A stretch of DNA of 64,000 bases from SLRI01 sp942491185. GTDB lineage: Bacteria > Pseudomonadota > Alphaproteobacteria > Geminicoccales > Geminicoccaceae. This document shows positions 41,687 to 51,341 of this stretch, one piece after another. The DNA lies in the NCBI GenBank assembly GCA_942491185.1, contig CALOAB010000020.1, positions 62,001-126,000 of the forward strand. Direction: 5' to 3'. Under the pieces are notes generated by a model. The model made no database searches, was not told where the DNA came from, and saw only the letters and a list, made by a program, of their open reading frames with translations. The stretch's first letter is position 1. Every line of letters begins with the position of its first letter. The position numbers and the translations under genes were made by a program.

Positions 41687-42361
41687 TCAAAGCCGGCTCA
41701 TGACCTGCTCTGCCGGCTTCTTGATCCGGGCCGCTGCCGGGGTTCGGGCGTCCGCCGCAGGATAGCCCGCCACCAGCAGCAGGAACGGCTTCTCGTTCGC
41801 GGGCCGCCCGCAGAGCTGCCTGAGAAAGCCCATGGGCGATGGCGTGTGGGTGAGCGTTGCGAGCCCGGCATGGTGCAGCGTGGCGAGCAGGAGGCCGGTC
41901 GCGATGCCCACCGATTCGGTGACGTAGTAGTGCTTGAGGCGGCGCCCGTCGGGCGTGCGGCCGTGACGTTCAGCGAAGATGGCGATCAGCCAGGGCGCGG
42001 TCTCGAGGAAGGGCTTTCGCCAATCGGTGCCGAGCGGGGCCAGGGCGTCGAGCCATTCGGCCCCGGCGCGCTCGGCGTAGAAGGCCTGCTCCTCGGCCTC
42101 GGCCGCCGCCCGGATTTGGGCGCGGAGCGGGCCGCGATCGATCAGGCAGAAATGCCAGGGCTGCTGGTTGGCCCCGGAAGGCGCCGTGGCCGCCGCCCGG
42201 ATCGCCTCCTCCATGACCGCCACCGGCACCGGGTCAGGTGAGAAGTCGCGAACCGTCCGCCTCGTGCCCAGCTCGTCCGCCATGGCCCGGGCGCGGGCCA
42301 GCAGCGTGTCGGCCGAGCGGTGCGGGTAGCCGTCGAGCGGCAGCAGGTCCGGCTCCGGCAA
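41687..42361 (-). CDS. nitroreductase family protein
   Basis: The 224-residue protein has RRTVRDFSPDPVP and APSGANQQPWHFCLI (FMN contacts) at the front, KPFLETAPWLIAIFAE in the middle and GLATLTHTPSPMGFLRQL near the end, the pattern of the broad nitroreductase/BluB/iodotyrosine-deiodinase superfamily. It needs FMN; the substrate is unknown. TTG 42361 is the best start: it follows GAGG and includes the conserved LPLDGYPHRS lead-in. It sits 2 bases after the TIM-barrel gene. Confidence 0.75.
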   Translation of the reverse strand: MPEPDLLPLDGYPHRSADTLLARARAMADELGTRRTVRDFSPDPVPVAVMEEAIRAAATAPSGANQQPWHFCLIDRGPLRAQIRAAAEAEEQAFYAERAGAEWLDALAPLGTDWRKPFLETAPWLIAIFAERHGRTPDGRRLKHYYVTESVGIATGLLLATLHHAGLATLTHTPSPMGFLRQLCGRPANEKPFLLLVAGYPAADARTPAAARIKKPAEQVMSRL

Positions 42362-42363
42362 GC

Positions 42364-43218
42364 TCAGGCCTCGACCAGCCCGTTCTCCACGGCGAGCCGC
42401 TTGAGATAGGTCATGCCGGGGTCGAGCACCTCCTCGGCACTCTTCGCCACCGGCCGCCAGACGGAGAGCGCCTTGGCCAGCGCCGGCGGCATGTTGATGA
42501 AGGCCTCGCCGACCAGATCGCCGTCGAACCCGGTGGCGGCAAGGGCGGCGAGCGTGGCCGGGAAGTCCACAGTGCCCGTCCCCGGCACGCCCCGGTCGCT
42601 CTCGGAAAGGTGGATGTATTTCAGATGCTTGCCGGCCTTCTCGATGCCACTTCTGAAGCCCTTTTCCTCGATGTTCATGTGGTAGGTGTCGAGGTGGATC
42701 ATCAGCGCCGGCTCGCCGATCCGCTCGATCAGCGTCACGCTCTGCTCGGCGGTGTTCAAGAGGTGGGTCTCGTAGCGGTTGCAGGGCTCGAGCCCGAGCG
42801 TCATGCCGAGCTCGCCGGCGCGCTTCGCCACCGGCCGCAAGGCCTTCTCGATATTGGCATATTCGGCCTCGGTCGGGCCGGTGCCGGTGGTGTAGCCGAG
42901 CGTCGAGTAGGTGACGCCGGTGAGCGTGTTGGAGCCGATCTGGTGCGCCACGTCGAGCGCCTGCATGAGGAAGGCTGTCGCCTTTTCGGGGTGCAGCGGC
43001 GCGCAGGCCTCGAACGGCAGGCCCAAGGAGCAGGTGGGTGCGACGCCATGCTTCTCGAACAGGGCCCGGCTGTGCGCCGCGTCGACCTGCTCCGGGTTGA
43101 GGAGGGCGATCTCGATGACGTCGAGGCCGTGCCGTGCAGCCGTCGGCACGACCCGCTCGGCCGCTTCCCGCGTCCATTCCGCCGTCCACAGGCTGCTATG
43201 CATGCCGAATCGAACCAT
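42364..43218 (-). CDS. sugar phosphate isomerase/epimerase family TIM-barrel protein
   Basis: The 284-residue protein resembles D-psicose/tagatose 3-epimerase and xylose isomerase-like enzymes. Metal ligands are suggested by LGLEPCNRYETHLL, MIHLDTYHMNIEE, YIHLSESDRGVPG and VGEAFINMPP. It would interconvert keto sugars or sugar acids; the substrate cannot be given. ATG 43218 follows GGGAGCGAGG; the frame is open to 43245. It is in an operon with the nitroreductase-like gene. Confidence 0.8.
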   Translation of the reverse strand: MVRFGMHSSLWTAEWTREAAERVVPTAARHGLDVIEIALLNPEQVDAAHSRALFEKHGVAPTCSLGLPFEACAPLHPEKATAFLMQALDVAHQIGSNTLTGVTYSTLGYTTGTGPTEAEYANIEKALRPVAKRAGELGMTLGLEPCNRYETHLLNTAEQSVTLIERIGEPALMIHLDTYHMNIEEKGFRSGIEKAGKHLKYIHLSESDRGVPGTGTVDFPATLAALAATGFDGDLVGEAFINMPPALAKALSVWRPVAKSAEEVLDPGMTYLKRLAVENGLVEA

Positions 43219-43316
43219 TGCCTCGCTCCCCGATCGCTTGTTCATTGTCGCCGTAGCTTAGGTGGCTGGATGGTCGATGCCAACAGCCGGGGCTGGCGAG
43301 GGGCAGGGGACAGAAG

Positions 43317-43826
43317 ATGATCGACAAGACCTATGTGACGACCATGGCAGCCTATAACAGCTGGCAGAACACCTGGCTCCTGGCGGCCGTCGAACGGCTG
43401 GAGCCGGATGAGCGTCAGGCGGATCGCGGGCTCTTCTTCGGCTCGATCCAAAAGACGCTGAGCCACCTGCTCTGGGGAGATGAGATGTGGCTGCACCGGT
43501 TTGCCGGCACGCCCCTGCCGGATGCTGCCGACATCGGCCGGTCGAGCGACATGTGGACGGACTGGTCGGACTTCGTCGACGAGCGGCGGCGGTTCGATGG
43601 CGTGATCGAAGCCTGGGCTGCTGATCTCGATCCGGCCTGGCTCGACGGCGATCTCAGCTGGTACTCGGGCTCCGCCAAGCGTGAGATCACGCGACCTCGG
43701 GCGCTCCTGGTCACCCATTTCTTCAATCACCAGACCCATCACCGCGCCCAGGTCCACGCGGCGCTGACGGGGCTCGGGATCGTCACCGAGGTCACCGACC
43801 TGCCGTTCCTGCCGGCGGCCGAGTGA
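43317..43826 (+). CDS. DinB family protein
   Basis: The 169-residue four-helix protein has the three histidine ligands of DinB proteins, in TLSHLLWGDEMWLHR and THFFNHQTHHRAQVH. DinB-like proteins are metal-binding, and many act as thiol transferases; the job here is unknown. It stops 3 bases before the convergent Fnr-family gene end. Confidence 0.85.
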   Translation: MIDKTYVTTMAAYNSWQNTWLLAAVERLEPDERQADRGLFFGSIQKTLSHLLWGDEMWLHRFAGTPLPDAADIGRSSDMWTDWSDFVDERRRFDGVIEAWAADLDPAWLDGDLSWYSGSAKREITRPRALLVTHFFNHQTHHRAQVHAALTGLGIVTEVTDLPFLPAAE

Positions 43827-43829
43827 CTT

Positions 43830-44528
43830 TCAGCTGCCGGCGTCGTCGATCAGTGTCGTGGGCTTGGCCAGGCCCTCGAGGCCCGGGATGTCGCTGAAGA
43901 CGACCTTTGGGCCTTGCACATCGACGCCGTAGGGGCCGAGCGTCGCGAAGGCGCGTGACAGGTTTTCCGGGGTCATGCCGAGGCGTGCGGCCAGGACCCG
44001 CTTTTCGATGCCGATCGTGAGCGAGTTGCCGCCACCGCCGTCACGATGGTGGCGCAACAGCCAGTTGGCGAGGCGCTCGGTGCCGGTGCGCAGCTTCTGG
44101 TTCTTCAGCTCCTTGACGGTGTCGCGGTAGCGTGTCGCCAGCTCGTCCGTCACAGCGCTCATGAAGGCCGTGTCGACGCGGATCGCCTCGCGCACCGCCT
44201 GTGCCGGGATCATCAGCACGCGCGATTTCTCGAGCGTGCGGGCCCGCTGCAGATAGACCTGGTCCTTGAGGACGGCGGCCAGGATGAAGGTGCCGACCGG
44301 GCGGACGAAGGAGAGCGTGGTCTCGCGTCCGGCGTGGCTCGCCCCCATCTCGACCAGGCCTTCGACGACGATATGCAGGAAGTCGGCTGGATCGTCCTCG
44401 TGGATCAACTCGACCCCGGGCGGGAAGCGCTGCAGGAAGCTGTTCGCGAGAAGATCGGCAAAGACCGTGTCGCGACAATCGCGGAACAACGGTAGGGCGC
44501 GAATTTCGTCGGCATCTCCCGGCCGCAT
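43830..44528 (-). CDS. Crp/Fnr family regulator, Dnr/Nnr-like
   Basis: The 232-residue protein has an N-terminal cyclic-nucleotide-type sensor domain and a C-terminal helix-turn-helix, EKRVLAARLGMTPENLSRAF. The recognition helix has E--SR, which reads TTGAT half-sites. Only one cysteine is present near the N-terminus, so it does not hold the 4Fe-4S cluster of FNR; a haem- or nitric-oxide-sensing Dnr-like role fits better. It is divergent from narK, and two perfect TTGAT-N4-ATCAA boxes lie between them, one placed to act on this gene itself. Confidence 0.85.
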   Translation of the reverse strand: MRPGDADEIRALPLFRDCRDTVFADLLANSFLQRFPPGVELIHEDDPADFLHIVVEGLVEMGASHAGRETTLSFVRPVGTFILAAVLKDQVYLQRARTLEKSRVLMIPAQAVREAIRVDTAFMSAVTDELATRYRDTVKELKNQKLRTGTERLANWLLRHHRDGGGGNSLTIGIEKRVLAARLGMTPENLSRAFATLGPYGVDVQGPKVVFSDIPGLEGLAKPTTLIDDAGS

Positions 44529-44593
44529 CGACGGTCCTCTCCCACGTCTCCTTTTGCGTCGACCTTATCGCCGCGGTCTGCTCGACGCAACGC

Positions 44594-44607
44594 TTGATAA
44601 ATATCAA
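44594..44607. promoter_or_regulatory. Fnr/Nnr-type box near the regulator gene
   Basis: TTGATAAATATCAA matches the full palindromic consensus TTGAT-N4-ATCAA. Its centre is about 72 bases ahead of the regulator start codon on the minus strand. A start of transcription 41.5 bases away would leave a leader of about 31 bases, so self-activation is likely. Confidence 0.8.
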
Positions 44608-44708
44608 GCCGCCAGAGACGTTTCTACCGTTACCAGTTTAACAATAGTAAAACTCTCGCAGAATTAAATCGTGAGTCCGACTTATTTGAACCTGCAAAGT
44701 CATCGTTC

Positions 44709-44722
44709 TTGATCTGGATCAA
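44709..44722. promoter_or_regulatory. Fnr/Nnr-type box upstream of narK
   Basis: TTGATCTGGATCAA is a second perfect TTGAT-N4-ATCAA site. With activation at -41.5, transcription would begin near 44757. This supports the narK start at ATG 44810 rather than the upstream ATG at 44741. Confidence 0.85.
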
Positions 44723-44809
44723 GAAGTTCCCCTGCCGGCCATGCTGAGACTTCCCAGTGCCGGCCCACGGTCGGCGATCTTGCAACCTTGGACAAGCGTG
44801 AGCGCCAGC

Positions 44810-47551
44810 ATGCCGCAAAGCCCAACCGTCAGCCGCAGCGACCAGCGCCGAGCGCTCTCGGTCAGCACCGTCGCGTTTACCGCCTGCTTCGCGGTCTGGA
44901 CGATCTTCTCGATCATCGGCATCCAGATCAAGGAGGAGCTGGGCCTCTCGGAGACCCAGTTCGGCCTCCTGGTCGGCCTGCCGATCCTCACGGGCTCGCT
45001 GTCGCGCATCTTTCTCGGCATCTGGACCGACCAGTATGGCGGCCGGATCGTCTACGTCTCGGTCATGGTCCTGGCGGCGATCGCCACGCTCCTGCTCACC
45101 TGGGCCGACACCTATCTGACCACGCTGATCGCGGCCCTGGGCGTCGGGCTCGCCGGTGGCTCGTTCGCCGTCGGCATCGCCTATGTCTCGCGCTGGTATC
45201 CGACCAACCAGCAGGGCACAGCACTCGGGATCTTCGGCGTCGGCAATGTTGGTGCCGCGGTCACCAAGTTCATCGCCCCGTTCGTGCTGGTCGCCTATGG
45301 CTGGCAGACGGTGGCCAATGTCTGGGCCATCGTGCTCTTGATCATGGCCGCGGTCTTCTGGTTCACCACCAAGGACGACCCGGCACTGGTCGCCCGGCGT
45401 CAGCGCGGTGAGAAGCCAAGGGGCACGCTGCTCGAGCTCACGCCTTTGCGCAAGCTGCAGGTCTGGCGCTTCGCGCTCTACTACTTCTTCGTCTTCGGCG
45501 GCTTCGTGGCGCTGGCGCTCTGGCTGCCGCACTATTTGATCGGGGTCTACGGCCTCGACATCAAGAGTGCCGGCATGATCGCCGCCATCTATTCCATCCC
45601 GGCCTCGCTGTTTCGCGCCTATGGCGGCCATCTCTCCGACCGCTTCGGCGCGCGTGCGGTGATGTACTGGACGTTCGGCGTCGCCTTGCTCGTCCTCTTC
45701 ATGCTCTCCTACCCGCCGACCGACTACGTGATCCGCGGGATCGGCGGCACGATCGCGTTCTCCACCGAGATGCGCCTCGCTCCGTTCATCGTCCTCATCT
45801 TCGTGCTCGGCTTCTTCATGAGCCTGGGCAAGGCCGCGGTCTACAAGCACATCCCGATGTACTACCCGGACCATGTCGGTGCCGTTGGCGGTCTCGTCGG
45901 CATGATCGGCGGCCTCGGCGGCTTCATCCTGCCGATCATCTTCGGCGTCATGAACGACCTGACGGGCGTCTGGACGAGCTGCTTCGCGCTCATGTTCGCC
46001 ATCGTCGGCGTCTCGCTGCTCTGGATGAACGCCGCGGTGCGGCGCATGGAGCGGGCCGCCGTCGGCAAGGAGCTGGGCCAGCTGCCGCAGCTGCCCGAGT
46101 TCCAGGAGATCCACGAGCCGGCGAAGCACAAAGAGAGCAAGGCCGTGCTCACCGACTGGCGGCCGGAGGATGCCGGGTTCTGGGACAAGGAGGGCAAGGG
46201 CATCGCCCGGCGCAATCTTTGGATCTCGATCCCCTGCCTGCTGCTCGCCTTCTCGGTCTGGATGGTCTGGAGCATCGTCGTCGCCAAGCTGCCTTCGGTG
46301 GGCTTCGACTTCACCACGGGCCAGCTCTTTTGGCTCGCGGCCCTGCCCGGCCTGTCCGGTGCCACGCTCCGGATCTTCTACTCCTTCATGGTGCCGATCT
46401 TCGGTGGCCGGCTCTGGACGACGCTGACCACGGCATCGCTGCTGATCCCGGCCTTCGGCATCGGCTATGCGGTGCAGGACCCCGAGACGCCGTATCTGAT
46501 CTTCCTGGTCCTGGCGCTGCTCTGCGGCCTCGGCGGCGGCAACTTCGCCTCCTCGATGGCCAATATCAGCTTCTTCTTCCCCAAGCGGGAGAAGGGCAAC
46601 GCGCTCGCACTCAACGCCGGGCTCGGCAATCTCGGTGTGAGCGTCATGCAGTTCCTGGTGCCGATCGTGGTCACCGCCGGCGTCTTCGGCGCCATGGGCG
46701 GCGAGCCGCAGGTGGTCGATGAGAGCACCAGGCTCTGGCTGCAGAACGCGGGCTTCGTCTGGGTGCCGTTCCTGATCGTCGCCACGTTCCTCGCCTGGTT
46801 CGGGATGAACGACATCGCGTCGGCCAGGGCCTCCTTCGCCGAGCAGTCGGTGATCTTCAGCCGTAAGCACAATTGGATCATGTGCTGGCTCTACACCGGG
46901 ACGTTCGGCTCCTTCATCGGCTACTCGGCGGGCTTCCCGCTGTTGATGAAGACCCAGTTCCCGGCGGTCGATGCGCTGCAGTTCGCCTTCCTCGGCCCGC
47001 TGGTGGGTGCCGTCTCTCGCGCCATGACCGGCTGGGTCAGCGACAAGTATGGCGGTGGCCGGGTCACGTTTTGGACCTTCCTCGGCATGATCGGGGCGGT
47101 TGCCGGCGTGCTCTTCTTCCTCGGCTACAAGGACCAGCCCTGGGCGTTCTACGGCTTCTTCTTGATGTTCATGCTGCTCTTCCTCGGCACCGGGATCGGC
47201 AACGCGTCGACCTTCCAGATGATCCCGCCGACGATGCGCAAGGAGATGGACCGGCTGATGCCAGAGGCCGATGCGGTCACCCGGCAGCGCCAGTCGGAGA
47301 AGGAGTCGGCGGCGATCATCGGCTTCACGTCCGCGATCGCGGCCTATGGCGCCTTCTTCATCCCGAAGAGCTACGGCACCTCGATCGCCATGAGCGGCGG
47401 GCCCGAGTTGGCGCTTTGGGGCTTCCTCATCTTCTACGTGAGCTGTCTCGCCATCACCTGGGTCGTCTACACGCGGCCGGGCGGTCACCTCCACGACATC
47501 GAGCGCAGGTCTGCGGCGACGCCCGCCAGCGCCGCGCCAGCGACGCGCTAG
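44810..47551 (+). CDS. narK: fused nitrate/nitrite transporter NarK1-NarK2
   Basis: The 913-residue protein is two complete 12-helix major facilitator units joined end to end. The first has QFGLLVGLPILTGSLSRIFL and the nitrate-signature-like GNVGAAVTKFIAPFVLVAYG; the second begins near residue 480 and has GLGNLGVSVMQFLVPIVV. This matches the NarK1-NarK2 fusion known from Paracoccus-type denitrifiers, in which one half brings in nitrate with protons and the other exchanges nitrate for nitrite. The start follows the regulator box as noted. NarG starts 10 bases later. Confidence 0.9.
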   Translation: MPQSPTVSRSDQRRALSVSTVAFTACFAVWTIFSIIGIQIKEELGLSETQFGLLVGLPILTGSLSRIFLGIWTDQYGGRIVYVSVMVLAAIATLLLTWADTYLTTLIAALGVGLAGGSFAVGIAYVSRWYPTNQQGTALGIFGVGNVGAAVTKFIAPFVLVAYGWQTVANVWAIVLLIMAAVFWFTTKDDPALVARRQRGEKPRGTLLELTPLRKLQVWRFALYYFFVFGGFVALALWLPHYLIGVYGLDIKSAGMIAAIYSIPASLFRAYGGHLSDRFGARAVMYWTFGVALLVLFMLSYPPTDYVIRGIGGTIAFSTEMRLAPFIVLIFVLGFFMSLGKAAVYKHIPMYYPDHVGAVGGLVGMIGGLGGFILPIIFGVMNDLTGVWTSCFALMFAIVGVSLLWMNAAVRRMERAAVGKELGQLPQLPEFQEIHEPAKHKESKAVLTDWRPEDAGFWDKEGKGIARRNLWISIPCLLLAFSVWMVWSIVVAKLPSVGFDFTTGQLFWLAALPGLSGATLRIFYSFMVPIFGGRLWTTLTTASLLIPAFGIGYAVQDPETPYLIFLVLALLCGLGGGNFASSMANISFFFPKREKGNALALNAGLGNLGVSVMQFLVPIVVTAGVFGAMGGEPQVVDESTRLWLQNAGFVWVPFLIVATFLAWFGMNDIASARASFAEQSVIFSRKHNWIMCWLYTGTFGSFIGYSAGFPLLMKTQFPAVDALQFAFLGPLVGAVSRAMTGWVSDKYGGGRVTFWTFLGMIGAVAGVLFFLGYKDQPWAFYGFFLMFMLLFLGTGIGNASTFQMIPPTMRKEMDRLMPEADAVTRQRQSEKESAAIIGFTSAIAAYGAFFIPKSYGTSIAMSGGPELALWGFLIFYVSCLAITWVVYTRPGGHLHDIERRSAATPASAAPATR

Positions 47552-47561
47552 GGAGAGCACG

Positions 47562-50500
47562 ATGAGCCATTTCCTCGACCGCCTCATGTTCCTCGACAAG
47601 AAGACGGGAACCTTCGCCGACGGCCACGGCATCACGACGGACGCCGATCGCAGCTGGGAGGAGGCCTATCGCAAGCGCTGGCAGCACGACAAGATCGTGC
47701 GCTCGACCCATGGCGTGAACTGCACCGGCTCCTGCTCGTGGAAGATCTACGTCAAGGGCGGCATCGTCACCTGGGAGACCCAGCAGACCGACTATCCGAG
47801 GACCCGGCCCGACCTGCCCAACCACGAGCCGCGCGGCTGCTCGAGGGGGGCCAGCTACTCCTGGTACATGTACTCAGGTGCCAGGCTCAAATACCCGCTG
47901 ATCCGCTCGCGCCTGCTCAAGCATTGGCGCGCCGCTCGGGCCGAGATGTCGCCGGTCGCGGCCTGGGCCTCGATCGTCGAGACCAAGGAGAAGCGCGACG
48001 ACTACATGCGCATCCGCGGTCATGGCGGGATGGTGCGCAGCACCTGGGACGAGGTGACGGAGATCATCGCCGCCGCCAACGCCTACACGGTCAAGACGCA
48101 CGGCCCCGATCGGGTCATCGGCTTCTCGCCGATCCCGGCCATGTCGATGGTCTCCTATGCCGCCGGCTCGCGCTATTTGTCGCTGCTGGGTGGTGTCTGC
48201 ATGTCGTTCTACGACTGGTATTGCGACCTGCCGCCGTCCAGCCCGCAGACCTGGGGCGAGCAGACCGACGTGCCGGAGAGCGCTGATTGGTACAATGCGG
48301 GCTTTCTGATGGTCTGGGGCTCGAACGTGCCGCAGACCCGCACGCCCGATGCGCATTTCTACACCGAGGTCCGCTACAAGGGGACCAAGTCGGTGGTGGT
48401 CAGCCCGGACTACGCCGAGGCCACCAAGTTCGCCGACATGTGGCTGGCACCCAAGCAGGGCACCGACGCAGCGCTGGCCTTGGCCATCGGCCACGTGATC
48501 CTGCGCGAGTACCACCTGGATCGCCAGGCCGCCTATTTCGAGGACTACGTCCGCCGCTACTCCGACATGCCGTGCCTGGTGAAGCTGGTCGAGAAGAACG
48601 GCCACTTCGTCGCCGACCGGCAGCTCCGCGCGTCGGACTTCGCGGGCGGCCTGGGCGAGACCAACAACCCCGAATGGAAGACGGTCGCCATCGACGAGGC
48701 GACGGGCCGGATCGTGTCACCCACGGGCTCGATCGGCTATCGCTGGGGGCAGACCGGCAAGTGGAACCTCGAGGCCAAGGACGGCAAGGGTGACGACGTC
48801 GAGCTGCAGCTGACGCTGGTGACCGAGCCCGAGGAGGTCGTGCCCGTGGCCTTCCCCTATTTCGGCGGCAGGGCCACCGAGCACTTCAAGAAGACCGACC
48901 ACGGCGAGATCCTGCTCAAGAACATCCCGGCCCGTCGGGTGCAGCTCGCCGACGGCGACGCCCTGGTCGCCACCGTCTTCGATCTCTTCTGCGCCAATTA
49001 CGGCCTCGATCGGGGGCTCGGCGGCGACAATGTCGCGACCAGCTATGACGACGACGTGCCCTTCACCCCGGCCTGGGCCGAGAACATCACCGGCGTGCCG
49101 CGCGACCAGATCATCCAGACCGCGCGTGAGTTCGCGACCAATGCGGAGAAGACCAAGGGCCGCTCGATGGTCATCTTGGGCGCCGGTCTGAACCACTGGT
49201 ACCACATGGACATGAACTACCGCGGCATCATCAACATGCTGGTGATGTGCGGTTGCGTCGGCCAGTCGGGTGGCGGCTGGTCGCATTATGTAGGCCAGGA
49301 GAAGCTCAGGCCGCAGACCGGCTGGCTGCCTTTGGCCTTCGCGCTCGACTGGAACCGGCCGCCCCGGCACCAGAACTCCACCTCGTTCTGGTATGCGCAT
49401 ACCGACCAGTGGCGCTACGAGACGGTCACGGTCGACGAGATCCTCTCACCCACGGCACCCGAGGGTGACTGGCAGTGCTCGCTCATCGACTACAATGTCA
49501 GGGCCGAGCGGATGGGCTGGCTGCCATCGGCACCGCAGCTCAAGCAGAACCCGCTGACCATTGCCAAGGAGGCGAAAGCCGCCGGGCTCGAGCCCAAGGA
49601 CTATGTCGCCAAGTCGCTCAAGGACGGCACGCTCGAGCTCTCCTGCCACGACCCGGACGACCCGGCCAACTGGCCGCGCAACCTGTTCGTCTGGCGCTCC
49701 AACCTGCTGGGCTCGTCAGGCAAGGGCCACGAGTACTTCCTCAAGCACCTGCTCGGCACGTCGAACGGCGTGATGGGCAAGAATCTGGGTGAGGAAGGCG
49801 GGGTCAAGCCCAAGGACGTCGTCTGGCACGACGAGGCGCCGGAGGGGAAGCTCGACCTCCTCGTCACCCTCGATTTCCGCATGTCCACGACCTGCGCCTT
49901 CTCCGACATCGTGCTGCCGGTGGCCACCTGGTACGAGAAGAACGACCTCAACACGTCGGACATGCACCCCTTCATCCATCCCTTGATGGCGGCGACCGAT
50001 CCGGTCTGGGAGTGCAAGAGCGACTGGGAGATCTACAAGCTCATCGCCCAGAAGTTCTCGGCCGTCGCACCCGAGGTGCTGGGCGTCGAGACCGACGTCG
50101 TGCTGACGCCGCTGCTGCACGACAGCCCGGGCGAGCTGGCGCAGAGCTTCGAGGTCCAGGACTGGAAGAAGGGCGAGGTCGAGCCGATCCCCGGCAAGAC
50201 CATGCCGCAGGTCGCCGTCGTCGAGCGCGACTACCCCAATCTCGGCAAGCGCTTCACCGCACTCGGCCCGCTGATGGACAAGATCGGCAATGGCGGCAAG
50301 GGCATCGCCTGGAACACCGAGACCGAGGTCGATCACCTCGAGGCGCTGAACGGCCGGGTCACCGAGGACGGCCCGACCAAGGGCATGGCCAAGATCGAGA
50401 CCGACATCGACGCCACCGAGGTCATCTTGATGCTGGCGCCCGAGACCAATGGCGAGGTGGCGGTCAAGGCCTGGGAGGCGCTCTCCAAGGCCACCGGCCG

Positions 50501-51341
50501 CGAGCACGCGCATCTGGCGCTGGTCAAGGAGGACGAGAAGATCCGCTTTCGCGATATCGCGTCTCAGCCGCGCAAGATCATCTCCTCGCCCACCTGGTCC
50601 GGCATCGAGAGCGAGAAGGTCTGCTACAGTGCCGGCTACACCAACGTCCACGAGCTGATCCCCTGGCGCACGCTCAGTGGCCGCCAGCAGCTCTATCAGG
50701 ACCACAAGTGGATGCTGGCCTTCGGCGAGGGCTTCGTCACCTGGAAGCCGCCGGTCGATCTGAAGACGGTGGCGCGCATCCAGGGCACGGTCGCGAACGG
50801 CAACCCGGAGGTCGTGCTCAACTTCATCACGCCGCACCAGAAATGGGGCATCCACTCCACCTATACCGACAATCTCTTGATGCTGACCTTGAGCCGGGGC
50901 GGTCCTGTCGTCTGGCTCAGCGAGGCCGACGCCAGGCAAGCGCAGATCGTCGATAACGACTGGGTCGAGGTCTACAACACCAACGGTGCCTTGACGGCCC
51001 GCGCCGTGGTCTCGCAGCGCGTCAATCCCGGCATGATCATGATGTACCATGCCCAGGAGAAGATGGTGAACACGCCGGGCTCGGAGGTCACCAAGAAGCG
51101 TGGTGGCATCCACAACTCGGTGACCCGGGCGATCCTCAAGCCGACGCACATGATCGGCGGCTACGCCCAGCTCTCTTACGGCTTCAACTACTACGGCACG
51201 GTGGGCTCCAACCGCGACGAGTTCGTCATCGTTCGCAAGATGAAGACGGTCGACTGGATGCAGGAGCCGCTGGGCCGGGCGCAAGTCGACAGTCGCCCGA
51301 CGCCGACCAAGCAACCGGTGGCTCAGGAGGCCGCAGAATGA
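47562..51341 (+). CDS. narG: respiratory nitrate reductase alpha subunit
   Basis: The 1259-residue catalytic subunit reduces nitrate to nitrite at a bis-MGD molybdenum site on the cytoplasmic face. The N-terminal FS0 iron-sulfur ligands (His and three Cys) lie in STHGVNCTGSCSW and the later NHEPRGCSRGASYSWY. MSMVSYAAGSRYLSLLGG is typical of NarG. No twin-arginine signal is present, as expected for the cytoplasmic enzyme. Codon use and composition match the surrounding GC-rich genes. It overlaps narH by four bases (ATGA). Confidence 0.96.
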   Translation: MSHFLDRLMFLDKKTGTFADGHGITTDADRSWEEAYRKRWQHDKIVRSTHGVNCTGSCSWKIYVKGGIVTWETQQTDYPRTRPDLPNHEPRGCSRGASYSWYMYSGARLKYPLIRSRLLKHWRAARAEMSPVAAWASIVETKEKRDDYMRIRGHGGMVRSTWDEVTEIIAAANAYTVKTHGPDRVIGFSPIPAMSMVSYAAGSRYLSLLGGVCMSFYDWYCDLPPSSPQTWGEQTDVPESADWYNAGFLMVWGSNVPQTRTPDAHFYTEVRYKGTKSVVVSPDYAEATKFADMWLAPKQGTDAALALAIGHVILREYHLDRQAAYFEDYVRRYSDMPCLVKLVEKNGHFVADRQLRASDFAGGLGETNNPEWKTVAIDEATGRIVSPTGSIGYRWGQTGKWNLEAKDGKGDDVELQLTLVTEPEEVVPVAFPYFGGRATEHFKKTDHGEILLKNIPARRVQLADGDALVATVFDLFCANYGLDRGLGGDNVATSYDDDVPFTPAWAENITGVPRDQIIQTAREFATNAEKTKGRSMVILGAGLNHWYHMDMNYRGIINMLVMCGCVGQSGGGWSHYVGQEKLRPQTGWLPLAFALDWNRPPRHQNSTSFWYAHTDQWRYETVTVDEILSPTAPEGDWQCSLIDYNVRAERMGWLPSAPQLKQNPLTIAKEAKAAGLEPKDYVAKSLKDGTLELSCHDPDDPANWPRNLFVWRSNLLGSSGKGHEYFLKHLLGTSNGVMGKNLGEEGGVKPKDVVWHDEAPEGKLDLLVTLDFRMSTTCAFSDIVLPVATWYEKNDLNTSDMHPFIHPLMAATDPVWECKSDWEIYKLIAQKFSAVAPEVLGVETDVVLTPLLHDSPGELAQSFEVQDWKKGEVEPIPGKTMPQVAVVERDYPNLGKRFTALGPLMDKIGNGGKGIAWNTETEVDHLEALNGRVTEDGPTKGMAKIETDIDATEVILMLAPETNGEVAVKAWEALSKATGREHAHLALVKEDEKIRFRDIASQPRKIISSPTWSGIESEKVCYSAGYTNVHELIPWRTLSGRQQLYQDHKWMLAFGEGFVTWKPPVDLKTVARIQGTVANGNPEVVLNFITPHQKWGIHSTYTDNLLMLTLSRGGPVVWLSEADARQAQIVDNDWVEVYNTNGALTARAVVSQRVNPGMIMMYHAQEKMVNTPGSEVTKKRGGIHNSVTRAILKPTHMIGGYAQLSYGFNYYGTVGSNRDEFVIVRKMKTVDWMQEPLGRAQVDSRPTPTKQPVAQEAAE

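Noticed and set aside
44630..47635. 1001-codon open frame on the minus strand
   Set aside because: It is antisense to narK and reads as an Arg/Asp/Glu/His-rich shadow with no family motif.
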